Source: Defluviitaleaceae bacterium (lineage in GTDB: Bacteria; Bacillota; Clostridia; Lachnospirales; UBA5962). From it: a stretch of 5,150 bases of DNA. Location: positions 1 to 5,150 of the forward strand of contig WRFW01000111.1 in NCBI GenBank assembly GCA_009787435.1, in the 5' to 3' direction. A model generated the notes under the pieces. It worked only from the letters and a program-made list of their open reading frames with translations. It searched no databases and was not told the DNA's origin. Shown piece after piece: positions 1-5,150 of this stretch; position 1 is the stretch's first letter; every line of letters starts with the position of its first letter. The translations under genes and the position numbers were made by a program.

Positions 1-1533
1 AAATCTGTATTAGACTTTGCCGTGGAATATCACTCTTTAGTGAGTGAAGAATATGAAGAAGAAATTGAAGAGCTTAAAAACACACATTTTGAAAGCGATG
101 AATATATAAATGCAATGCTTGCAAAAATATTTAAACGCAGTAATATAATACAAAAATTCAAAGTTATAGACGGCATGCCGACTATGAGTGCCATACTTAC
201 AACGCATTCTATAGCACAAGCTAAAAGAATTTACCACAAAATACAAGCGCTAAAAGCAGAAGGCACCCTTTTAAACGGAAAATTTTTAGACGAAACTAAA
301 CAGCTAAACGACCCAGATTTTCCGCGTGTAGCTGTTACTTACTCTGTTTCTACGCCAGAGGGTGAGCAAGATAGAAGTAAAAAAATAGAAGCAGATGAAG
401 AGTTAAAACAAATTATGGAGCAATATAACATGCAGTTTGGCACCACTTTTGACGACGTGGACAGGTACAACAAAAACATAAACGAACGCCTAGCTAGAAA
501 ATCTGCACAATATAAAAAAGATGGCAACTGGCTAGACTTAGTAATAGTAGTCGACAGGCTTTTAACAGGGTTTGACGCGCCAACTATTCAAACCTTATTT
601 GTAGACAAAGAATTGAAATACCAAGGCTTATTACAAGCATTTTCACGCACTAATAGAAAACACGCAGGCAAAGATAAAGGCTTAATAGTAACTTTTAGAA
701 AGCCTGAAACTATGCGAAAAAATGTATCTGACGCCATGAAACTATTTTCAAACGAAGATAGAGAGTGGGAAAATCTTATCCCAAAAGAATATAAAGCAGT
801 TAAAAAAGAGCTGAAAGAGGCGTTTTCAAGCTTTGTGCACGCAAAAAATAAAATAGATAACGGTTCAGACGATTTAAAAGACCAACTTCAAGCTATAAAA
901 ACTTTTAATCAACTTGCAAAAGTTACGAAAGCTATAAAAAGCTATGAAGATTTTGGCGAAGAATTAGAAGAGCTAGAAAATATTACAGAGCTTACACATA
1001 AAGAAGCCGGCAATATTGAAAACTTAAAAGCGGAAGTAAAAAATAAACTAGAAGACCTAAGCGAAAATGATGACGATTTAGAAAAAGCATTAGAGATAGA
1101 ATTTTCAGGAGATTTAAAAGCCGATTTTAAAGAAAAAATAGATAGTTACTATATTTATCAATTGCTAAAAGATAACGACCGCGAAAAACTAAACAAAGCC
1201 ATAGAAACAAAACCAGCCCATATAAAAGAAATATACGCACAAGCAACAGCGGAAAATATAAGAGAGCAGCTGCAAAATAAAATAGATGAGCTACTAGCAA
1301 ACTTTGCAAAAGATATAAAAGCGCCTATTAATGATATCCGCATAAGTTTTAATGAATATAAAGGCGAAGAAGTGCCCTATATAAACATAATAAAAGAAAA
1401 AAGCGAGCTCACAAAAGAAGAAGTAGAAAGCTTTTTTAAATGCAAATATCGCGAGCGTTTAAAAGCTATGGAAAGTTACTTTAAAACAATATTAGATGAA
1501 AAATTAATGCCCATTAAGGAGGAATTAAAATAA
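1..1533 (+). CDS. hsdR: Type I restriction enzyme R subunit (HsdR), C-terminal part, 5' end outside window
   Basis: This is the motor and nuclease subunit of a type I restriction enzyme, which binds the HsdM/HsdS methylase, translocates DNA using ATP and cuts it. The frame is open from base 1, so the GTG at 22 is not a credible start; about 510 residues are visible of a family length near 1000. The N-terminal nuclease domain and Walker A/B helicase motifs are off the left edge. Visible are a motif IV-like AILTTHS (190-210), motif V LLTGFDAP (559-582) and the arginine-finger motif VI QAFSRTNR (634-657), all part of the second RecA-like helicase domain. After about base 780 comes a long charged, helix-rich C-terminal region rich in Glu and Lys, as in EcoR124I-type HsdR, where it docks onto the methylase. 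The stop lies one base before the hsdM ATG, so the two are cotranscribed and probably translationally coupled. No frame disruption is seen. Family assignment is firm; activity cannot be judged from half a protein. Confidence 0.95.
   Translation, partial: KSVLDFAVEYHSLVSEEYEEEIEELKNTHFESDEYINAMLAKIFKRSNIIQKFKVIDGMPTMSAILTTHSIAQAKRIYHKIQALKAEGTLLNGKFLDETKQLNDPDFPRVAVTYSVSTPEGEQDRSKKIEADEELKQIMEQYNMQFGTTFDDVDRYNKNINERLARKSAQYKKDGNWLDLVIVVDRLLTGFDAPTIQTLFVDKELKYQGLLQAFSRTNRKHAGKDKGLIVTFRKPETMRKNVSDAMKLFSNEDREWENLIPKEYKAVKKELKEAFSSFVHAKNKIDNGSDDLKDQLQAIKTFNQLAKVTKAIKSYEDFGEELEELENITELTHKEAGNIENLKAEVKNKLEDLSENDDDLEKALEIEFSGDLKADFKEKIDSYYIYQLLKDNDREKLNKAIETKPAHIKEIYAQATAENIREQLQNKIDELLANFAKDIKAPINDIRISFNEYKGEEVPYINIIKEKSELTKEEVESFFKCKYRERLKAMESYFKTILDEKLMPIKEELK
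1516..1523 (+). promoter_or_regulatory. Ribosome binding site of hsdM
   Basis: AAGGAGGA lies inside the last codons of hsdR, 11 bases upstream of the hsdM ATG at 1535. It is a near-perfect Shine-Dalgarno sequence and fixes the hsdM start. It contrasts with the recombinase gene downstream, which has no comparable site. Confidence 0.85.
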
Positions 1534-1534
1534 A

Positions 1535-3106
1535 ATGGAACTTCACAATCAATTATGGGCTTCTGCAGATATATTACGCGGCAAAATGGACGCAAGCGAA
1601 TATAAAAACTACTTGCTAGGCTTAGTATTTTATAAATATTTAAGCGACGCACAGCTAAGAGCTGTATACGAAGAGGAAAACGGGAAAACTGAAACTTACC
1701 CGAGCCGTGAAAATCAATTAGAAACTTTTTTAGAATGGCATTCAGATGATGAAAGTGGCGTAAAAGAAGTTATACAAAAAAAGATAGGCTATTTTTTAGA
1801 GCCTAAAAATTTATTTTTAAACTTTGCTAAAAATTCTAATGAATTTCAAATAAGCCACTTACAAGAAGCTTTTATAGAACTAGGAAAGCAAGGCGACCAT
1901 TTCACAAATTTATTTGATGATATAGACTTAAACTCTACAAAGCTTGGCACAAATTCACAGCAAAGAAACATAACGATTATTGAAGTTATTAAAACGCTAG
2001 ATGAAATAGACCTCTTTGGGCACGATGGCGATGTTATCGGGGACGCTTACGAATACTTAATAGGGCAATTTGCAGCGGGAGCAGGCAAAAAAGCAGGCGA
2101 ATTTTATACCCCGCAAGCAGTTAGCAAAATTATATCTAAAATCGTTAGCATAGGGCAAGAAGATTTAGCCCCTTTTCATATTTATGACCCTGCCATGGGC
2201 TCAGCCTCGCTTATGATAAATATAAAAGATTATTTAAATAATCCGAAAAAAATACACTATCACGGGCAAGAGCTAAACACAACAACTTATAACTTAGCGA
2301 GAATGAACTTAATATTACACGGCACAGAACCCGAGCAAATGCGTCTAAAAAATGGCGACACTTTAGATGAAGACTGGCCAACAGACGAACCCTTTTTATT
2401 TAACGCCGTAGTAATGAACCCGCCGTACAGTGCTAAATGGTCTGCTGATGAAAAATTTTTGAGCGACCCACGCTTTGAAAGATTTGGAAAGCTTGCGCCG
2501 AAAAGCAAAGCTGATTTTGCCTTTTTATTGCACGGCTATTATCATTTAAAAGATAACGGCACAATGGGAATCGTTCTTCCGCACGGTGTGCTTTTTAGAG
2601 GAGCAAGCGAGGGCGTTATAAGAAAAGCATTATTAGAGCTAGGCGCTATATATGCAGTTATCGGCTTGCCCGCAAACGTTTTTTACGGCACAAGCATACC
2701 AACAACCGTTATTATCTTAAAGAAAAACCGCACCGAAAGAGATGTATTATTTATAGACGCAAGCAACGATTTTGAAAAACAAAAAACACAAAATGTGCTT
2801 AGAAAAAGCGATATAGAAAAAATAATAGATGCCTACAAAAACCGGAGTGACGTAGAAAAATATTCACACTTAGCTAGCTTTGATGAAATAATCAAAAATG
2901 ATTATAACTTAAACATACCCCGCTATGTAGATACTTTTGAAGAAGAGCCAGAAATAGATATAGTAGCTTTAAGCAAAGAATTTATTTCACTAAACGAAGA
3001 ACTAAAACAAAACCAAGCTGAATTTTTAAAAATGCTTGATGATTTACAAATCACCGAAGAAAGCGAAGAACTTATTAAAGCGACAAAAGATATATTTAAA
3101 CAATAA
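1535..3106 (+). CDS. hsdM: Type I DNA methyltransferase M subunit (HsdM), N6-adenine
   Basis: This is the modification subunit: two copies join one HsdS to transfer a methyl group from S-adenosylmethionine to the N6 of adenine at the site HsdS recognises, and the complex is the core onto which HsdR docks. The protein is complete at 523 residues, normal for the family. Residues 1 to about 160 form the helical N-terminal HsdM domain (LWASADILRGKMDASEYKN near the start, as in EcoR124I-like enzymes). The methylase domain follows, with GEFYTP at 188-193, SAM-binding motif I DPAMGSAS at 218-225 and catalytic motif IV NPPY at 295-298; the segments APKSKADFAF and LPHGVLFRG are also typical. The C-terminal residues, from about 470, are predicted helical and would contact HsdS. 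Motif I has Ala where most relatives have the second Gly (GSGS or GSGG). The start is set by a strong ribosome binding site. It follows hsdR by one base. No hsdS follows on this strand; the recombinase frame comes next and may overlap the 3' end. Confidence 0.97.
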   Translation: MELHNQLWASADILRGKMDASEYKNYLLGLVFYKYLSDAQLRAVYEEENGKTETYPSRENQLETFLEWHSDDESGVKEVIQKKIGYFLEPKNLFLNFAKNSNEFQISHLQEAFIELGKQGDHFTNLFDDIDLNSTKLGTNSQQRNITIIEVIKTLDEIDLFGHDGDVIGDAYEYLIGQFAAGAGKKAGEFYTPQAVSKIISKIVSIGQEDLAPFHIYDPAMGSASLMINIKDYLNNPKKIHYHGQELNTTTYNLARMNLILHGTEPEQMRLKNGDTLDEDWPTDEPFLFNAVVMNPPYSAKWSADEKFLSDPRFERFGKLAPKSKADFAFLLHGYYHLKDNGTMGIVLPHGVLFRGASEGVIRKALLELGAIYAVIGLPANVFYGTSIPTTVIILKKNRTERDVLFIDASNDFEKQKTQNVLRKSDIEKIIDAYKNRSDVEKYSHLASFDEIIKNDYNLNIPRYVDTFEEEPEIDIVALSKEFISLNEELKQNQAEFLKMLDDLQITEESEELIKATKDIFKQ

Positions 3107-4139
3107 AAATGAACATCCAAACCCAACAGCTCCAAATAATCAAAAATTTCTTTGGCAATATTTCGCTGATTGGATAAGCTTGTATAAAGAAAACGCTGTG
3201 AAAAAAATAACCTTGAGCAAATACTTATCTAGCCTTAATAGTTTAAGAAAAATAGCCCCTTCCCTAACCTTTGAAAACCTAAACAAAAGAACCTATCAAG
3301 AAATTATAAATGAATATTCCAAAACACACGAAAAGCAAACAGTTAGAGATTTTCACAGACATTTGCGTGCCTCTATATTAGACGCAATAGATGAAAAATT
3401 AATAGACCATGACCCAACAAGGAAGACCGTTATAAAAGGTAAACAACCCTCAGAAAAAAAGCAAAAATTTTTGAGTTTGGAAGAGCTGCAAAGACTATTA
3501 AGGCAAATTGAAAATGAAAAAGGCTTGCATATTTCGCCGCAATTATACCCCACTGCAAGTGGTTTTAAGAAATATCAAGCATCTAACTATTTTGAAAATC
3601 AAAGAAAAGAGCTTAGCCATTCTTTTTTAGACAAAATAGATTTATTGATAATTTTAATAGCAAAAACGGGTATGCGTTTTGCAGAAGCCTTAGCACTAAC
3701 AAGTGAAGATTTTAAAGATAATACTATAAACATAATGAAAACATGGGACTATAAAAGCCCAAAAGGCGGTTTTTTGCCTACAAAAAATGAAAGCTCTAAC
3801 CGTGTTATATGCATTGATAATGAATTGAGTGAGTTATTTTTAAACTTCAATGGCTTTGTAAGCAAAAGAGTTTTTAACTCTACAGTAAATAAACGATTAC
3901 AAAAGCATTGTGAAAATGCAGGCATACCTATTATTACAGCTCACAGTTTACGCCATACGCACGCCTCTATACTTATTTTTGCAGGGGTTTCCATAGCAAG
4001 TGTGTCTAAACGCCTCGGGCACAGCAGCATAACTACAACCCAAGAAACGTATTTGCACATTATAAAAGAGCTAGAAGATAAAGACAGAGAAAAAATAGTT
4101 AATTTATTATCTGAATTAAGCACCTCTAAAAACTGTTAA
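3039..4139 (+). CDS. Tyrosine recombinase/integrase, probable hsdS invertase; start uncertain
   Basis: A tyrosine recombinase of the phage-integrase type. From the ATG at 3039 it is 366 residues, with all catalytic residues present: Arg213 (TGMR, codon 3675-3677), Lys249 (PTKN, 3783-3785), His302 and Arg305 (HSLRH, 3942-3956), His328 (LGH, 4020-4022) and nucleophile Tyr338 (4050-4052). An N-terminal SAM-like core-binding domain runs from about FLWQYFADW to DPTRK. The block KTWDYKSPKGGFLPTKN is typical of integrases from Gram-positive phages and conjugative elements. Set between hsdM and an inverted hsdS, its likely job is inverting or exchanging hsdS segments, as CreX and related enzymes do at other type I loci; that role is inferred. 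The 5' end is unresolved. No ATG, GTG or TTG lies in frame between the hsdM stop and the core-binding domain, so initiation must be at 3036 (TTG) or 3039 (ATG) inside hsdM, a 68 to 71 base overlap without a clear ribosome site, or the frame is reached from the ATG at 3109 by frameshift. The TTG at 3180 would delete the start of the domain. Confidence 0.9.
   Translation: MIYKSPKKAKNLLKRQKIYLNNKNEHPNPTAPNNQKFLWQYFADWISLYKENAVKKITLSKYLSSLNSLRKIAPSLTFENLNKRTYQEIINEYSKTHEKQTVRDFHRHLRASILDAIDEKLIDHDPTRKTVIKGKQPSEKKQKFLSLEELQRLLRQIENEKGLHISPQLYPTASGFKKYQASNYFENQRKELSHSFLDKIDLLIILIAKTGMRFAEALALTSEDFKDNTINIMKTWDYKSPKGGFLPTKNESSNRVICIDNELSELFLNFNGFVSKRVFNSTVNKRLQKHCENAGIPIITAHSLRHTHASILIFAGVSIASVSKRLGHSSITTTQETYLHIIKELEDKDREKIVNLLSELSTSKNC
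3109..3177 (+). other. 22-codon leader frame with possible -1 frameshift site into the recombinase
   Basis: An ATG two bases after the hsdM stop opens a 22-codon frame (MNIQTQQLQIIKNF and onward) that ends at 3175-3177. It sits where a coupled recombinase start would be expected but is in the wrong frame. At 3144-3150 it reads A-AAT-TTC, which fits the X-XXY-YYZ slippery pattern; a -1 slip there enters the recombinase frame just before its core-binding domain. Adding one A to the A5 run at 3142-3146 would give the same fusion (IIKKFLWQYF). Neither a strong ribosome binding site nor a convincing stimulatory hairpin is visible. It could equally be a chance frame, since codon use in the recombinase frame (AAT, CCA, ACA, GCT) looks more native here. 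Confidence 0.3.
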
Positions 4140-4170
4140 GTTTTATTAATTTTTTAAAAGGTGCGTTAAA

Positions 4171-4211
4171 GATAGCCCTCTTTTTAGGCTATCGTGGGTG
4201 AGCTAAAAGAG
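4171..4211 (+). other. Hairpin with possible H-type pseudoknot downstream of the recombinase gene
   Basis: GATAGCC (4171-4177) pairs perfectly with GGCTATC (4187-4193) around a 9-base loop. The loop sequence CTCTTTT (4178-4184) is in turn complementary to AAAAGAG (4205-4211), so the RNA could fold as an H-type pseudoknot, or switch to a competing hairpin using the same loop. No T-run follows the first stem, so it is not a simple terminator. It lies 32 bases after the recombinase stop. Whether it is a 3' UTR element, part of a small RNA or chance is open. Confidence 0.4.
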
Positions 4212-4230
4212 CGTGCGGGAGTTTTAAAAA

Positions 4231-4389
4231 ATGTCCAAGTATTTTGATACTAGAAATGCACTTTGGCTAAGTTACTTGAAATTCTTCAAGCAGTTTTTAG
4301 AAATACCCAATTATAGAAAACTAAAAAACAGCTGTAATTTAGCATTGTTTTGCAGCTGTTTTTATAGACAGATATTTGTATCTATTTAA
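4231..4389 (+). CDS. Possible small ORF, 52 codons, unrecognised
   Basis: An ATG nine bases after GGGAG (4217-4221) opens a 52-residue frame starting MSKYFDTRNALWLSYLKFF and ending at 4387-4389, four bases inside the convergent hsdS. The first 33 residues are basic and aromatic; the remainder is Cys- and Phe-rich but is encoded by the terminator hairpin. I recognise no family. In favour are the ribosome-site-like spacing and the position behind the recombinase. Against are the overlap with two small hairpins and a terminator, and the strange C-terminus. It is probably a chance frame. Confidence 0.2.
   Translation: MSKYFDTRNALWLSYLKFFKQFLEIPNYRKLKNSCNLALFCSCFYRQIFVSI
4275..4299 (+). terminator. 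Weak hairpin with T-run, possible minor terminator after the recombinase
   Basis: CTTGAA (4275-4280) pairs with TTCAAG (4285-4290) around an ATTC loop, followed after CAG by five Ts (4294-4298). The stem is short and mostly A-T, so on its own it would terminate poorly. A smaller hairpin AGTAT/ATACT lies just upstream at 4238-4251. Confidence 0.3.
4323..4364. terminator. Bidirectional Rho-independent terminator between the recombinase gene and hsdS
   Basis: AAAAACAGCTG (4324-4334) is perfectly complementary to CAGCTGTTTTT (4353-4363). A G-T wobble and two further A-T pairs extend the stem to about 14 pairs around a 12-base loop. The A-run on one side and T-run on the other make it work on both strands, as expected between two converging genes: it would stop hsdR-hsdM-recombinase transcripts on the plus strand and hsdS transcripts on the minus strand. 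This also argues that the hsdS shown is transcribed separately from hsdM in the present orientation. Confidence 0.75.
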
Positions 4390-5150
4390 ATAAACATTTT
4401 TTGCAAGTAAGCTTTTTTTAAATCGCTTACTTTTGCAATTATTTGAGTTTGGATTTCTATTTGTGTGTCTAAGTTTTTGAAGAATTGACCTATAATAATT
4501 TGTTCTTCTTTACATGATATTTCAATTTCAAAATTATTGATTGCTTCTTTATTAATATTTTTTAAACCTGTGCCAGTTCCTAAAGTATAAAGCTGCTCTT
4601 GGTTAAATTCCAACAAACTTTTTAAAAAAAATAAATATATATCTTTTTCGTCAATAGTATAATTATGACCGCCAGACCAAAATTCTCCTTCAAAAAAATT
4701 AACATAACCGCAGTTACCACCTTCAGAAATCATAATTTTATTTTTACGATTACTTTTATTAGTATACCCACTAGGCAACTTTCCACCATTATACACAGGA
4801 AAATGGTTCTCATAAGTTTTAAGTTCACTTAAATTTGTTTTGTTTATTTGAATACCTTTTGTTACAATTGTAACACTGCTTAGCTTTGTTTTATCCCATT
4901 TTTTAAAAAAGGAATTAAATCTAAATATTGGGAAACCTGTATTATTACTAGGAAAGCATTTTTGTAAATAAGCTTGTTTTAATTGTTTCAATAACTCAAG
5001 CTTACGCTGTTGTAAAGTGTGAGTGTGGTCAAGAATTTGAAAAAATAAGCCTATTTTTTGTTGTTCTTTTAAAGTGGTAAAAGAGATTGTATATTCGGAC
5101 AATTGTGGTACAGTTAGCTGAGGAACTCCTGTACTTTCCACAAAGATATT
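4386..5150 (-). CDS. hsdS: Type I specificity subunit (HsdS), 5' end outside window
   Basis: HsdS reads the DNA target for both methylation and cleavage, each of its two target recognition domains (TRDs) binding one half of a bipartite site. The frame is open through the right edge (the codons before the GTG at 5139-5141 read N-I-F), so that GTG is internal; 254 residues are visible of a usual 380 to 430. In protein order they are the tail of TRD1 (STGVPQLTVPQLSEYTI), the central conserved helix (about 4953-5069, EQQKIGLFFQILD to QAYLQKCF), TRD2 (about 4515-4937, opening GFPIFRFNSFFKKW, with PVYNGGKLPSGY and ISEGGNCGYVNF) and the C-terminal conserved helix (4389-4514, EEQIIIGQFFKNLD to KAYLQKMF). 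The internal repeat of helix sequences is the normal HsdS pseudo-dyad. It is convergent to hsdM and the recombinase, so its promoter lies to the right. The reading frame is intact, so it is either an expressed gene or a silent cassette; the missing 5' end would decide. It is visibly more AT-rich than hsdM. Confidence 0.93.
   Translation of the reverse strand, partial: NIFVESTGVPQLTVPQLSEYTISFTTLKEQQKIGLFFQILDHTHTLQQRKLELLKQLKQAYLQKCFPSNNTGFPIFRFNSFFKKWDKTKLSSVTIVTKGIQINKTNLSELKTYENHFPVYNGGKLPSGYTNKSNRKNKIMISEGGNCGYVNFFEGEFWSGGHNYTIDEKDIYLFFLKSLLEFNQEQLYTLGTGTGLKNINKEAINNFEIEISCKEEQIIIGQFFKNLDTQIEIQTQIIAKVSDLKKAYLQKMFI
4398..4421 (-). repeat. Direct repeat within hsdS, copy at the 3' end
   Basis: These 24 bases match 4959-4982 at 21 positions, in the same orientation and exactly 561 bases (187 codons) apart. 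They encode the KKAYLQK end of the C-terminal conserved helix. The repeat is expected from the HsdS pseudo-dyad, but conservation at DNA level makes it a possible site for recombination that swaps or removes TRD2. Confidence 0.6.
4959..4982 (-). repeat. Direct repeat within hsdS, copy at the TRD1/TRD2 junction
   Basis: Partner of the copy at 4398-4421 (21 of 24 identical; differences at 4965, 4968 and 4976). It encodes KQAYLQK at the end of the central conserved helix, just before TRD2 begins. In shuffling type I loci the crossover repeats often lie at such TRD boundaries, so this is the most likely place in the window for a recombinase site. Confidence 0.6.

Noticed and set aside
22..24. GTG as the start of hsdR
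   Set aside because: The frame is open upstream to base 1, and the helicase and nuclease domains required before this point are missing, so the gene is cut by the window edge.
37..246. Minus-strand open frame opposite hsdR, and similar minus-strand frames at 339-527, 1127-1343, 2287-2508, 2923-3135, 3353-3553 and 3941-4123
   Set aside because: They lie antisense to well-supported genes, show low-complexity Phe/Ser/Leu-rich products typical of reversed AT-rich coding DNA, and have no domain or ribosome-site support.
3028..3037. AAAAATGCTT near the hsdM 3' end matching the reverse complement of 4957-4966
   Set aside because: Ten AT-rich bases with no extension; not enough to call an inverted repeat for the recombinase.
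3174..3183. ATAAGCTTGT shared with 4968-4977 in hsdS as a recombination core
   Set aside because: Only ten bases match, the centre is the palindrome AAGCTT, and a match of that length is expected by chance in AT-rich DNA; flanks do not match.
3039..4139. Recombinase as the integrase of a prophage or conjugative element ending here
   Set aside because: No attachment-site duplication, excisionase or element genes are visible, and the neighbours on both sides belong to the same type I system. The alternative stays possible because only about 1 kb of right flank is seen.
4372..4385. Near-palindrome AGATATTTGTATCT after the terminator
   Set aside because: Only about five pairs around a short loop, AT-rich, and next to a much stronger terminator hairpin; no function can be supported.

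Overview
The window carries most of a type I restriction-modification locus with a site-specific recombinase gene inside it. The layout is: the 3' half of hsdR (+ strand, cut by the left edge), a complete hsdM (+), a tyrosine recombinase gene (+), an intergenic stretch of about 250 bases with RNA hairpins and a terminator, and the 3' two thirds of an hsdS gene on the minus strand (cut by the right edge). hsdR and hsdM are one base apart, and the recombinase frame begins at or inside the hsdM 3' end, so these three look like one transcription unit. hsdS runs toward them and ends against a shared bidirectional terminator.

The proteins form one machine. HsdS recognises DNA through two target recognition domains, HsdM methylates adenine at the recognised site, and HsdR translocates and cuts unmethylated DNA. 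A tyrosine recombinase next to an hsdS in inverted orientation is the hallmark of shuffling (phase-variable) type I systems, where inversion between hsdS copies changes the target site. Only one hsdS fragment is visible, so the partner cassette and the crossover sites, if they exist, lie outside the window. No hsdS lies between hsdM and the recombinase in the direction of transcription.

The DNA is AT-rich, TGG is used for Trp with no sign of TGA recoding, and hsdM has an AAGGAGGA ribosome binding site. HsdR and HsdM resemble the EcoR124I-like (type IC) branch that is common in low-GC Gram-positive bacteria. A Bacillota host, or another low-GC host-associated bacterium, is the best guess; the genus cannot be read from the sequence.

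The least ordinary points are the unresolved 5' end of the recombinase gene (no standard start after the hsdM stop, and a well-placed ATG in the wrong frame that joins the recombinase frame across an A-AAT-TTC slippery heptamer), a possible pseudoknot RNA after the recombinase, and a 24-base direct repeat inside hsdS.
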